Source of the DNA: a virus
Length of the DNA: 36,765 bases
Strand: one strand, 5' to 3'
IMG/VR virus record: IMGVR_UViG_3300003324_001329
Coordinates: 1-36,765 of that record
A model generated the notes under the pieces. The model was not told the origin of the DNA, made no database searches, and saw only the letters and a list, made by a program, of their open reading frames with translations. The number at the start of each line of letters is the position of its first letter. The stretch's first letter is position 1. Of the stretch, positions 15,017-22,122 are shown piece after piece. The position numbers and the translations under genes were made by a program.

Positions 15017-15322
15017 ATGCCGTGGATTAATCGTTGGCCATTTTGGCAGCGCGATCCAGTCTATCCGCCGAATTATCCACCCGCCAATCAACCCGGTATC
15101 ACGATAAATACCGGCGTGCCCAGCCCGCCCACGGTGGGAATGCGACCGGGCGGGGTACCCGATGAAACACCGAACGTAATTCCACCCGGCAGCCCGCCGC
15201 CGCCCGATCCGTATCCGCGCGAGCCGTACGTGCCGCTTTATCGCGATCCGGCTTATATAATTGTCGGGGCGTTAATCATCGTCCTGGTGGTGGTGATTTG
15301 TTTTTGGTTGTTTTATGTTTGA
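15017..15322 (+). CDS. Proline-rich, C-terminally anchored membrane protein
   Basis: The protein has 101 residues, with a GGGAGAGAGGACA ribosome-binding region. Residues 14-76 are extremely Pro-rich (PPNYPPAN, PPGSPPPPDPYPREPYVP), forming an extended arm. Residues 80-101 form one hydrophobic segment ending at the C-terminus (IIVGALIIVLVVVICFWLFY), typical of a tail-anchored inner-membrane protein. Its last 8 bases overlap the next membrane-protein gene. A host-membrane role such as lysis accessory or envelope binding is possible, but no holin or spanin signature is clear. Confidence 0.65.
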   Translation: MPWINRWPFWQRDPVYPPNYPPANQPGITINTGVPSPPTVGMRPGGVPDETPNVIPPGSPPPPDPYPREPYVPLYRDPAYIIVGALIIVLVVVICFWLFYV

Positions 15323-15545
15323 GTGCTGGACGCGCAGCGGGTGGCTGGGAGTTAATCTGTATGATCTTCCAGCGATGACTACCCGCCGCGCCAATCGGCT
15401 AACCGCCATCAGCGCCATGCTGTACGGGATATTATTCATGGCATTTCTGCCGTTTGGCGATACCCGCAGCAAAGTTATCATCGTCATCGGCAGCGGCGTC
15501 ATCGCCGGAGTCAATTTGGCGATATTATTATTACGGAGAGATTAG
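15315..15545 (+). CDS. Small two-segment membrane protein
   Basis: The protein has 76 residues. Two hydrophobic segments lie at about 30-46 and 53-73, separated by a short charged turn (FGDTRSK), and the C-terminus is LLLRRD. Start choice is uncertain: the ATG at 15315 overlaps the previous gene by 8 bp without a clear ribosome-binding site, and an in-frame ATG at 15375 (MTTRRANRL) would give a 56-residue hairpin protein. Two short transmembrane helices with a charged tail fit a holin-like or accessory membrane protein, but size and topology are the only evidence. Confidence 0.55.
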   Translation: MFECWTRSGWLGVNLYDLPAMTTRRANRLTAISAMLYGILFMAFLPFGDTRSKVIIVIGSGVIAGVNLAILLLRRD

Positions 15546-15947
15546 ATGGCAAAAAAGCGTGCGCCGGCCAAGCGGTCATCCGCCAAGCAATTGCTGCATT
15601 CGCATCCAACCCAGGTTGGCGAATATCAGCAAAATCTGGCGAATCTGGAAAAAATCGGCCAGTTGCACCGCATCCAGGCGCAGCACCATCGCAATGCGGC
15701 GAAATTGCATCTGGAACAATCTGCCGCCTTGGCGCGGTTAAAACCCACGCATCCGGGGGCTGAACAATATTTGCGGCAAACCGAACGCCTAGCCAAGCAG
15801 CATTTGGTCGCAGCCGGCTTGCACGATGCTCGATTATTCCGCACGAGAGAAACTGCGCAGCGGCAAATCGAGCGGATGCGGGCGCTGCAAAATCCACAGA
15901 AAATGCTGCGCCCGAAACTAGCCAAACCGCGGCAGCGGCGGAGATAA
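15546..15947 (+). CDS. Basic coiled-coil hypothetical protein
   Basis: The protein has 133 residues, starts directly after the previous stop, and has CGGAGAGA upstream. It is strongly basic at both ends (MAKKRAPAKRSSAK and KPRQRRR). The centre is one long helix with regular Leu/Ala heptads and many Gln/His (residues 25-115). This composition suits nucleic-acid binding or a structural rod. There is no leader, cysteine or membrane segment. I do not recognise a family. Confidence 0.6.
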   Translation: MAKKRAPAKRSSAKQLLHSHPTQVGEYQQNLANLEKIGQLHRIQAQHHRNAAKLHLEQSAALARLKPTHPGAEQYLRQTERLAKQHLVAAGLHDARLFRTRETAQRQIERMRALQNPQKMLRPKLAKPRQRRR

Positions 15948-15951
15948 TAAA

Positions 15952-16962
15952 ATGCCGATTGCCCGTCGCTTGGGGATTTTCGCTGCGCGTAGTGCGCCGT
16001 TATATCATTGGATGGACCGGCGCAAGGCGCAGCGGGTATTTAAGAACGATGCGTTGAAAGCCTTGTATCAACGCCCTGGCCTCGGGCGGGGTATCAGTCT
16101 GACGCGCAATTCGCATTATAATCAGGATTGGGACGCCAGCGGCGATCAATCCATTCGCCTGACGCTCAATCAGGAAAAATTGGCGCAGCGGCACAAAATC
16201 CTGCCAATTGATGCGGAATTTTGGCGCTACACCAAAACCGGCAAGTTAAAACCCGGCGAGAAGTACGATCCGGAAATTATCCCAGCCGACCGCAGCAAGG
16301 AATGGCACAGCAATCCGGGCGGACAATTTGCCGAAGAATTTCTCATCGGCAGCATCACGCCACTGCACAATTATCTCACCGAGATTTATTATCGCCACGG
16401 CGGCCATGACGATGAAACCTTCCTGCGGGCGCTGGCGCGCTACGTGAAAAAGTGGCAAATCCCGTTGGTGGTTAATCCCAGCAGTGGTAGCTGGAAATAT
16501 TATGCCGAACAATTCCCCACTGCCCGCGTGGTGCCGCATCAGCATAGCTACGATGCGCCGTTCCGTCCGCTGCGACAAACTGCGGCGGCACGGATGAACG
16601 AGGCGGCGTGGAATGAATTATCCTACGCCCAGCAAAAAGCCTACAAGGCCAAGCATCCGACTAGCAAATGGCGCATTAATAAAATGTCGCCGGAACAGAC
16701 CAAGCGGTATTTACAGACCATCAAGCAAACTTTCCGATCCTATCATAAAGCGCAGCGTGGGAAGGAATATAAAGATTTCATCGGCCGCCCGACCCAGATT
16801 GGCGATGCCGAACATGATCGTCGCACCAATTTTAATATTTGGCGTAGCAGCATTAAACGCGCCTTGCAGCGCGGCGACAAGGTGCCCAATTACGTGCGCC
16901 AGGATTATATCGTGCGCACGAAACTTTATGAAAAGCACAGCAACAAAGCCTACGAGGTTTAA
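15952..16962 (+). CDS. Leader-bearing protein with a GISLTR-type phage domain, possibly ART-like
   Basis: The protein has 336 residues. The leader is MPIARRLGIFAARS. Residues 17-55 read LYHWMDRRKAQRVF, then GLGRGISLTRN, and residues 67-90 read IRLTLNQEKLAQRHKI.PID. QFAEEFLIGSITPL (125-138) follows. This order (LYH...A..I/V, G.SLTR, a strand with L..EKL, then an E-E-x-hydrophobic-x-G-x-I-x-P-L block) recurs in many phage proteins of unknown function. Its shape resembles ADP-ribosyltransferase-like folds, with Glu128/129 as possible catalytic residues, but this is not established. The C-terminal 130 residues form a separate Lys/Arg/Tyr-rich helical domain, possibly nucleic-acid binding. Confidence 0.6.
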   Translation: MPIARRLGIFAARSAPLYHWMDRRKAQRVFKNDALKALYQRPGLGRGISLTRNSHYNQDWDASGDQSIRLTLNQEKLAQRHKILPIDAEFWRYTKTGKLKPGEKYDPEIIPADRSKEWHSNPGGQFAEEFLIGSITPLHNYLTEIYYRHGGHDDETFLRALARYVKKWQIPLVVNPSSGSWKYYAEQFPTARVVPHQHSYDAPFRPLRQTAAARMNEAAWNELSYAQQKAYKAKHPTSKWRINKMSPEQTKRYLQTIKQTFRSYHKAQRGKEYKDFIGRPTQIGDAEHDRRTNFNIWRSSIKRALQRGDKVPNYVRQDYIVRTKLYEKHSNKAYEV

Positions 16963-16964
16963 TT

Positions 16965-17720
16965 ATGTCGATTGATCGCCGCCTTACCGTCTTTGCCGAT
17001 GATCTCAGCCGCACCTTGCCGTTCGAGCAGCAATTAAAATCGCTCGGTTTCATAACCCGCGTCATTGAGCCGGAGGAAACCGGGGCTGGCAAGGACACCA
17101 ATTCGGATTTATTCGAAGTGGTGCAGGGCTACCGGGATTATTTGGCAGTGGAGGTTTTTCTGCACGCCAGCGGCAAGAATTACGTCACCATCGGCGCCTA
17201 TGAGAGTTTTGCCTTCCAGGTGGATAATTGGTCGCGGTTATTGGTGCAAATACGCAGCAACCGCGCGGTAAAGTTACCGGATATCCTGGCAATCCTGCGC
17301 GAATTGCTACCCCAGGCCAATGCCAAAGAGGAATTGATCGATCAACTGAATGGCCTCAATCAACGGCTGCATTGGCTGAAAATGGAAAAAGGCCGCAGCA
17401 CGGTGCTGCACGCCAATGCCGCCCGACCGGGGGAGATTATTCTCGATCAGTTGGGCGGCAATAAATTCTACGCCATGGTTGGCCCGAAGAATATTGTGTG
17501 GACCAAAAATGGCGTACAATTCGATATTTCCAGTCGGCTGAACAAGTTAAAAGCCAACCGCATCACCATTGAGATTGATCGCACTACCGACGAATATATT
17601 ATCCGCGCCTGGAAACAGCGTGGACTGGATATTAAACAAATCGGTGAAACCAAAGGGATACAAGCAGCGCAATTACGTGCAGCTTTTTCCCGTCTGACCG
17701 GAATGGATACGCATTTATGA
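16965..17720 (+). CDS. Leader-bearing protein with a recurrent LGGNKF-type phage domain
   Basis: The protein has 251 residues. The leader is MSIDRRLTVFADD. Residues 15-125 form an unrecognised alpha/beta domain (QQLKSLGFITRVIEP, then YLAVEVFLHASGKNYVTIGA). Residues about 155-251 begin EIILDQLGGNKFYAMVGPKN and continue with VQFDISSRLNKLKANRITIE, a Tyr-rich strand, and a helix ending in LRAAFSRLTGMDTHL. The same LGGN(K/R)F.AM.G.KN...N.V.I.L...F...TG..T.L pattern occurs in many phage and mobile-element proteins as a small domain of unknown function. Its fusion here to the leader suggests that it too is delivered or packaged. It overlaps the next gene by ATGA. Confidence 0.65.
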   Translation: MSIDRRLTVFADDLSRTLPFEQQLKSLGFITRVIEPEETGAGKDTNSDLFEVVQGYRDYLAVEVFLHASGKNYVTIGAYESFAFQVDNWSRLLVQIRSNRAVKLPDILAILRELLPQANAKEELIDQLNGLNQRLHWLKMEKGRSTVLHANAARPGEIILDQLGGNKFYAMVGPKNIVWTKNGVQFDISSRLNKLKANRITIEIDRTTDEYIIRAWKQRGLDIKQIGETKGIQAAQLRAAFSRLTGMDTHL

Positions 17721-18136
17721 GGTTTAATCTGCACCGTTGGCTGGCGCGACTGCCGATGACCGAACGCCGCTGGAAAGCGATGAATTATATGGAGCAGCGG
17801 GGTTATCTGGATCGGCGCGACGTTGATCTACAGCAAAAATTTCGCCCCACGGTGGATGAAGCGCAGTGGTGGCGCTGGCATCGGCATATCTTGCAATTGA
17901 CCTTCGAGGATTATCACCGGCGGTGCCTGGGCAATCTCCGCTACATGGTGCCGCAGGATCGGTATTATCGGGTGCGGGAGACGGCTACCGACCGCCACGC
18001 CAGTTATCGCCGCTGGTGCAATCATCTGCAACTGGCGCTGGATAATGACCGCTGCCAGGAAATTCACCCCAAAGCCTTGCTGGATTATTATGATAAAATG
18101 AACCAGCGGTATTTGGAGCAAATCTATGCCGATTGA
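17717..18136 (+). CDS. Basic/aromatic hypothetical protein
   Basis: The protein has 139 residues, and its ATG overlaps the upstream TGA. It is rich in Arg, Trp, Tyr and His (WWRWHRHILQLTFEDYHRR, YRVRETATDRHASYRRWCNH). It is probably all-helical and may bind nucleic acid. The N-terminus MRFNLHRWLARLPM resembles the leader only in having basic and hydrophobic residues, so I do not count it as a leader. Its last 11 bases are the first 11 bases of the next leader gene. Confidence 0.65.
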   Translation: MRFNLHRWLARLPMTERRWKAMNYMEQRGYLDRRDVDLQQKFRPTVDEAQWWRWHRHILQLTFEDYHRRCLGNLRYMVPQDRYYRVRETATDRHASYRRWCNHLQLALDNDRCQEIHPKALLDYYDKMNQRYLEQIYAD

Positions 18137-18479
18137 ACGCCGGCTGGCGGTATTTTCCGCCGCGGATCGGGCAGATTATCTGGAAAATTTCTTCGCCAAG
18201 CTGGCGCAGTTGGGGTTTATTCTCGACACCAAAAGCGGCCCCGGCTGGTGGCTGCTGCGCACTGATTTAACCTTGGCGACCCGCATTGTGCAGACCATTA
18301 TCGCGCAATTAAAAAAGCACGGCTATCGGGTGACAACCGAGCGCCGCTCCGGTGGCGATTATTCCATGTTGCAGGCGCCGGGAATGCCGACCATTCAGAT
18401 CGAATGGAGTGACGCACAATTATCCAAGCTATTGGCTAGCCGGCAGGTGACGATCCGAATTTGGGGCGGCGATTTTTGA
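18126..18479 (+). CDS. Leader-bearing hypothetical protein
   Basis: The protein has 117 residues and starts with MPIERRLAVFSAADRA. It overlaps the upstream gene by exactly 11 bp. The body looks alpha/beta: a helix (YLENFFAKLAQLGF), strands (WWLLRTDLT), a helix (RIVQTIIAQLKKHGYRV) and terminal strands (IQIEWSD, QVTIRIWGGDF). It has no cysteines or catalytic motif. The family is not recognised. The compact helix-strand alternation suggests a small single domain tagged by the leader. Confidence 0.65.
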   Translation: MPIERRLAVFSAADRADYLENFFAKLAQLGFILDTKSGPGWWLLRTDLTLATRIVQTIIAQLKKHGYRVTTERRSGGDYSMLQAPGMPTIQIEWSDAQLSKLLASRQVTIRIWGGDF

Positions 18480-18488
18480 GAGGGTAGG

Positions 18489-18818
18489 ATGATTATTCAG
18501 CGGTTGCAGATTTTTCTCGCCAATGAAAAACGCGGTCGCGGGCGACCACGCAAGCACAATCCATTGTGGAAGGCGGAAAAAATCGGCGATTTAGTGGTTA
18601 ATCGCTTCACCGCCGATATCAACGGCGATCCGATTGACGGACGGGAAACCCGCGGTGCGCAATCAGCCAAGAGTGCGGCACAACAGGCCGCTATCCACGC
18701 CGAAACCGGGGAGATAATTCGCATTGCCGACCAGCAAACCAACAAAATGACCTACTGGAAGAAAATCGGCGGTGTCACTGGCGTCTGGCAAGTGGATAAA
18801 AACGGTCGGGATATATGA
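18489..18818 (+). CDS. Leader-bearing AT-hook protein
   Basis: The protein has 109 residues. The leader is shortened and variant (MIIQRLQIFLANE). It is followed at once by KRGRGRPRKHN (14-24), a classical AT-hook with an R-G-R-P-R-K core that binds the minor groove of AT-rich DNA. The rest is polar and lacks a known fold (ETRGAQSAKSAAQQAAIHAE, then MTYWKKIGGVTGVWQVDKNG). A leader plus a DNA-binding hook suggests a protein packaged with, or acting on, DNA. The gene overlaps the next by ATGA. Confidence 0.65.
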   Translation: MIIQRLQIFLANEKRGRGRPRKHNPLWKAEKIGDLVVNRFTADINGDPIDGRETRGAQSAKSAAQQAAIHAETGEIIRIADQQTNKMTYWKKIGGVTGVWQVDKNGRDI

Positions 18819-19036
18819 GCGAGAAAAAAGTTGTCGTCTTGCCTTGCCCACATTGCAACGGGGATACGCTGAAATTGCGCGCCTACGGCGATGCACAAAT
18901 CGCCGGTCCAGGCTGGACCGTGATGTGCGAGAATTGCTTGCACATGGCGCGATTAAAACAATGGAACAGCCGCGCCTCATTCTGGCGGCGGGTATTTCCA
19001 TCCTGGTACGCCAAGGAATTTAACCTGTCGGAATGA
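18815..19036 (+). CDS. Lar-like zinc-ribbon protein
   Basis: The protein has 73 residues, with the ATG overlapping the upstream TGA. The pattern PCPHCNG (Cys11, Cys14), GPGWTVMCENCLHMA (Cys38, Cys41) and WNSR (50-53) matches the Lar/restriction-alleviation-like zinc ribbon family common in phages: PCPxCGG, then W.V.C..C, then A...WN.R. Lar of the Rac prophage modulates type I restriction. Most relatives are untested, so the function here is open. It has no leader, unlike its upstream partner. Confidence 0.65.
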   Translation: MSEKKVVVLPCPHCNGDTLKLRAYGDAQIAGPGWTVMCENCLHMARLKQWNSRASFWRRVFPSWYAKEFNLSE

Positions 19037-19055
19037 TTGAATATAAGGATTCATA

Positions 19056-19445
19056 ATGATTGCGCGGCGGTTGCAGGCATTTGCTGCTCGTAAAAAATCC
19101 TCGCCAGCGGCGCAATTTATTGCCGCGGCTACCGCACGTTGCCCGCGTTGCGATTTCGAGCGGGTGGATGATTCCACCGTATTTCTGTTTTGGCTGCAAG
19201 GCAGCGGTGGCGTGGTGCCCTACCTGGTCAATTTAGCCGATCAATTAAAGGTCACTCTGACCTTGGTGGTAGAGATTTACAGCGCCAATCATGGCGGTAG
19301 GCTGGTGCCTTATTATCAGCGCCATGGATTTACCATCGTTGATTCCGAATTTCCAAAAAATACCGATTTCAGCAAATTGCGGCCGCGCCGGGATGGTGAA
19401 GCTCGCGGCATGGTAGAAATGCACCGTACACCCCGTGGAGGTTAA
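19056..19445 (+). CDS. Leader-bearing hypothetical protein, possible GNAT-like C-terminal half
   Basis: The protein has 129 residues. The leader lacks one residue (MIARRLQAFAARKK). One cysteine pair (CPRC, 29-32) is not matched by a second. Residues 53-100 read VVPYLVNLADQLKVTLTLVVEI, then GRLVPYYQRHGFTIVDSEFP. A strand L.L.V followed by L..YY...GF is the closing block of GNAT acetyltransferases, but motif A (Q/RxxGxG/A) is missing, so the domain would be partial or non-catalytic. It ends 1 bp before the lipoprotein gene. Confidence 0.55.
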   Translation: MIARRLQAFAARKKSSPAAQFIAAATARCPRCDFERVDDSTVFLFWLQGSGGVVPYLVNLADQLKVTLTLVVEIYSANHGGRLVPYYQRHGFTIVDSEFPKNTDFSKLRPRRDGEARGMVEMHRTPRGG

Positions 19446-19446
19446 A

Positions 19447-19872
19447 ATGCGTCGTGAATTAATCCTCGGGCTCAGCGCCTTGGCTTTGGTCGGTTGCGCC
19501 AATATGCTGGGCCAGTCAGGGGTAAATAATCCCGCTGGTCAACAGCGGCAATTAACCGCCGCCGATTGGCAACAGCAAGCCATCGCGGCCATGCTGACGC
19601 AATATTCCGCTGCGGTCGGCGCGCAACTGGATTATATGAACCGCGGCACACCAAGTAAGGCCGCTACCGCAGCGATGGAAAATTCCCGCAAGGAAGCCTA
19701 TGCAGCAATTCAAGCGGCGCGCCAGCAACCGGAAAGTGGTAGTTTACGCGCCACCGCCTCGGCCAAATTGCAGGCATATTCCAACGTGGTGACATCGCGC
19801 ACCGGCGATCCGCTGAATGGCCGGGCGGTGGAGCGATTTAATTCGGCTGGTAAACCCGAACTGATGGAGTAG
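19447..19872 (+). CDS. Small lipoprotein
   Basis: I chose the ATG at 19447, which has GTGGAGG upstream; an in-frame GTG at 19435 overlaps that site. The protein has 141 residues. The N-terminus MRRELILGLSALALVGCANM is a type II signal peptide with lipobox L-V-G-C, so Cys17 should be lipidated. Asn19 at +2 does not match the classical Asp inner-membrane retention signal, so outer-membrane sorting is likely. The mature part is Ala/Gln-rich and helical. A phage lipoprotein could act in superinfection exclusion or as an outer-membrane spanin, but no inner-membrane partner is clearly paired with it. Confidence 0.7.
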   Translation: MRRELILGLSALALVGCANMLGQSGVNNPAGQQRQLTAADWQQQAIAAMLTQYSAAVGAQLDYMNRGTPSKAATAAMENSRKEAYAAIQAARQQPESGSLRATASAKLQAYSNVVTSRTGDPLNGRAVERFNSAGKPELME

Positions 19873-19875
19873 ATT

Positions 19876-20094
19876 ATGAGTGGCACCCTCACCGCTTTAT
19901 TAACCGTGGTCGGCATGGCCGAGACCCTGCTGCCGGAAATCGCCGGCTTGCAGCCGATGGTGGAAAAAGCCATCAGCGGCAATCCGCTGGATAATTCGGA
20001 AGTGGAAAATCTCAACAACATGGCGCAGATATTGAATACCATGTGCGAGCAAAAGGCGGCGGAAATCGCCGCCCGGCCGGACCCGCAAGCCTGA
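19876..20094 (+). CDS. Small helical hypothetical protein
   Basis: The protein has 72 residues. It starts 3 bp after the lipoprotein stop, with GGAG upstream. The sequence LTALLTVVGMAETLLPEIAG forms a hydrophobic helix too polar for a clear membrane segment, followed by an amphipathic helix (SEVENLNNMAQILNTMCEQK). It has one cysteine. The family is not recognised. It may be co-expressed with the lipoprotein. Confidence 0.6.
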   Translation: MSGTLTALLTVVGMAETLLPEIAGLQPMVEKAISGNPLDNSEVENLNNMAQILNTMCEQKAAEIAARPDPQA

Positions 20095-20118
20095 ACCCAA
20101 CTTATCCCCGAAATGGAG

Positions 20119-20147
20119 CGGGCAGCGGATTTAATTACCGCTGCCCG
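20119..20147 (+). terminator. Intrinsic-terminator-like hairpin
   Basis: CGGGCAGCGG (20119-20128) pairs perfectly with CCGCTGCCCG (20138-20147) across a 9-base AT loop, and TTAAATTT follows. The stem is GC-rich and strong, but the tail is only partly T, so termination may be partial. The next ATG (20156) begins 8 bases after the stem and has no Shine-Dalgarno of its own. Confidence 0.5.
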
Positions 20148-20155
20148 TTAAATTT

Positions 20156-20569
20156 ATGTCAACCACCTTTGAGGCGATATTTTCTCGTTTCACGCATTGG
20201 TGCGCCGAGCAGTACGGCAAGCCGCAATCTTTTATCGGCGCTTGCTGCGTCGTTGTGCTGTGGGCCGCCACCGGGCCATTTTTGCAGTTTTCCGACACTT
20301 GGCAGTTGATTATCAACACCGGCACCACGATTTTAACCTGGCTGGCGATGTTTCTATTGCAGAACACGCAAAATCGCGACACTTCCGCCATCAACGCCAA
20401 GCTGGATGCGCTGATTCTGGCCGATCCAAAAATCTCCAACCAATATATTCACCTGGAAGGCTTGACCGAAAGCGAAATCCAGCAGGTGCGACAGTATATC
20501 AACCAATTCCGCGAACGGGAGGTTGAATTTACCGCTGGCGATAATTTAGGCGGCAAGCACGCAGGATAA
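20156..20569 (+). CDS. Low-affinity iron permease family-like membrane protein
   Basis: The protein has 137 residues. It has two membrane segments (about 24-41 and 48-69) with the characteristic stretch VLWAATGPFLQFSDTWQLII, then NTGTTILTWLAMFLLQNTQN and RDTSAINAKLDALI. These are the core signatures of the PF04120-type family (WA.TGP.F.FSDTWQL.INT.TTI.TFL..F.LQ..QNRD..A...KLDELI). Bacterial members are small inner-membrane proteins of uncertain transport activity. On a phage it is unusual. The start lacks a ribosome-binding site because it follows the hairpin at 20119-20147. Confidence 0.8.
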   Translation: MSTTFEAIFSRFTHWCAEQYGKPQSFIGACCVVVLWAATGPFLQFSDTWQLIINTGTTILTWLAMFLLQNTQNRDTSAINAKLDALILADPKISNQYIHLEGLTESEIQQVRQYINQFREREVEFTAGDNLGGKHAG

Positions 20570-20603
20570 TTCAGGAGTGCTGGTAACGTAGGAGAACCGT
20601 GTC

Positions 20604-20768
20604 ATGGGTTTGATTATCATACTGCTGATCCTAATCATATTGTTCGGCGGGGGTGGCTTTTGGGGCTATCGCACCTATGGTCCGTGGGGCGGCGGCATTC
20701 CGCTGATTTTGTTAATCCTCATTCTGTTTTTTCTGTTCGGACCATGGGCCGGTTATCGCCACTTCTGA
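20604..20768 (+). CDS. Very small Gly/Leu-rich membrane protein (DUF3309-like type)
   Basis: The protein has 54 residues, with GTAGGAGAACC upstream of the ATG. Two hydrophobic stretches (MGLIIILLILIILF and IPLILLILILFFLF) flank a Gly/Tyr/Trp loop (GGGGFWGYRTYGPWGGG). Bacterial miniature membrane proteins of the DUF3309 kind look like this. It overlaps the next gene by 25 bp in another frame. The function is unknown. Confidence 0.65.
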   Translation: MGLIIILLILIILFGGGGFWGYRTYGPWGGGIPLILLILILFFLFGPWAGYRHF

Positions 20769-21418
20769 ACCGGCTGCATTTTCTGCGCCCGCACTGGCCG
20801 ACTTTTATCGGCCTGTTGCCCTGGCTGCTGGCGTTGCTGGCATGGAGTGATTATCGCGACAGCCAGCAAACCACCTTTGTCACCAACGATTTAATCTACA
20901 GTCGCTTGACCGATATACTACAGGAATTGCCCGACGCTGGTGCGGCGCGGATGAACGTGATTAATACCCGGCATTATTGGGGGCTGGCGGATCGCATCCA
21001 TGATTTAACTTTCACCATCACCCACACCGTCAACAATGAAAGCCGGCTGCCGCGCATCACCTGGAATAATGAGCCGGGTATTCCTTTAAGCCGCTGGCAA
21101 CCCTACATCAGCGATTTGCTGCGTCAGCAATGTTCCATCCTGTACCGTCACGCAGAAAATGCCACGCCGGAAATCAATCAACGCTTCGATGAATTTGGCC
21201 TGTGGGGCTACATCGTCTGCCCGGTGATGGACAGCGATTATCATTTGCTGGGCGCGGTATTTGTCAACTGGCCGGCAGGCAGCGGGCCGACCGACGCCGA
21301 GCATATAGATTATGCCGCCAAGGTGGTGCGCCGGGCCGCCAACCGCATCGCGCTTTATTTGCAATTGCAGCGGGCGGAGGAAAATCTGTGGTGGCGTAGC
21401 TGGTGGCGGAGGGATTAA
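20744..21418 (+). CDS. Membrane-anchored protein with GAF-like C-terminal domain
   Basis: I chose the ATG at 20744, because the long in-frame extension upstream (from about 20660) overlaps the preceding gene in an unnatural reading. The protein has 224 residues. One N-terminal membrane segment lies at about 20-34 (TFIGLLPWLLALLAW). The remainder would be periplasmic or cytosolic: a helix-rich stretch, then LWGYIVCPVMDSDYHLLGAV and FVNWP, which resembles the strand-turn-strand end of a GAF-type sensor fold, followed by a helix (DYAAKVVRRAANRIALYLQL). No ligand residues can be named. The stop shares one base with the next ATG (TAATG). Confidence 0.6.
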   Translation: MGRLSPLLNRLHFLRPHWPTFIGLLPWLLALLAWSDYRDSQQTTFVTNDLIYSRLTDILQELPDAGAARMNVINTRHYWGLADRIHDLTFTITHTVNNESRLPRITWNNEPGIPLSRWQPYISDLLRQQCSILYRHAENATPEINQRFDEFGLWGYIVCPVMDSDYHLLGAVFVNWPAGSGPTDAEHIDYAAKVVRRAANRIALYLQLQRAEENLWWRSWWRRD

Positions 21419-21885
21419 TGTCAGTACCGCGTCGATTGACTGTATTTGCCGCTTTGACGGCGCGCAGTCGCAAGCAATATATTTTAACCCCCGAACAAGC
21501 GGAAAAATTCATCAAAGCGCCCGGCACGCGCGGGGCTACCTTGGCGGAAACCTCCGGGCCGCGTTATCAGGATATTTATTATTACAATCAACGCCCCTAT
21601 ATGAGCAGCCAGCCGCGTGCGGCGGTACATAAATTGCTCGGCGGCGAGCCGGAAAGTCTTATCAGCGAAGTCAGCCGCAGCAACCGGCAGATATTCAAGG
21701 ATTTAACCCCGGAGGAATTTATCAAGTTGCGTGGTCTCAAAACCACCCGCGAAGCCAAACCGGCGGAAATCAACGGCCCGGATTATCAGCATTTATTTTA
21801 TCGGCCGGGCAGCAAGCCGACGCCTTTCACCGTCGGTGGCGCGTACTCGCTGGAACAAGTGTTACGTTTGCTAGGAAGAAAATAA
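21418..21885 (+). CDS. Leader-bearing protein with an internal duplication
   Basis: The protein has 155 residues. It starts MSVPRRLTVFAALTAR at a TAATG overlap with GGCGGAGGGA upstream. Two related halves follow. The first is about residues 22-75: ILTPEQAEKFIK, then AETSGPRYQDIYYYN and VHKLLG. The second is about residues 97-153: DLTPEEFIKLRG, then AEINGPDYQHLFY and VLRLLG. Each half has LTPE, AE..GP.YQ..(Y/F)Y and a final LLG. The family is unknown. The next gene starts on the base after its stop. Confidence 0.65.
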   Translation: MSVPRRLTVFAALTARSRKQYILTPEQAEKFIKAPGTRGATLAETSGPRYQDIYYYNQRPYMSSQPRAAVHKLLGGEPESLISEVSRSNRQIFKDLTPEEFIKLRGLKTTREAKPAEINGPDYQHLFYRPGSKPTPFTVGGAYSLEQVLRLLGRK

Positions 21886-22122
21886 ATGTCCTGGCCAATT
21901 ACCTCGGAACAAATCAACCGCGCGGTAGAAACCCTGCGCGATGCCGGGCTGGATGTTGCTACGCAGCGGCGGCTGGATGAATGGAATAACCTCCGGCTGC
22001 AAGTATTATTGCAGCAAGCCGGCGGCAATCAGGACAAGATCAGAAAAATCCTCAAAGGCTTGCATCTGGATACCTTGGGCCGGCTGGGATTGGTGCATCA
22101 GGAGCAATATAATGCCGATTAA
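21886..22122 (+). CDS. Small helical hypothetical protein
   Basis: The protein has 78 residues. It is all helix by inspection (ITSEQINRAVETLRDAG, TQRRLDEWNNLRLQVLLQQAG, NQDKIRKILKGLHLDTLG). It has no leader at its N-terminus. The final residues YNAD and the stop are encoded by the start of the next leader gene in another frame, an 11-bp overlap. Function is unknown. Confidence 0.6.
   Translation: MSWPITSEQINRAVETLRDAGLDVATQRRLDEWNNLRLQVLLQQAGGNQDKIRKILKGLHLDTLGRLGLVHQEQYNAD

Noticed and set aside
15017-15545. Pro-rich and two-segment membrane proteins as a spanin or holin pair
   Set aside because: Topology is wrong for a classical spanin (tail anchor, no lipoprotein overlap), and no endolysin is adjacent.
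17717-18136. MRFNLHRWLARL as an eighteenth leader
   Set aside because: It lacks the R-R-L-x-x-F-A spacing. The similarity is only general basic-hydrophobic composition.
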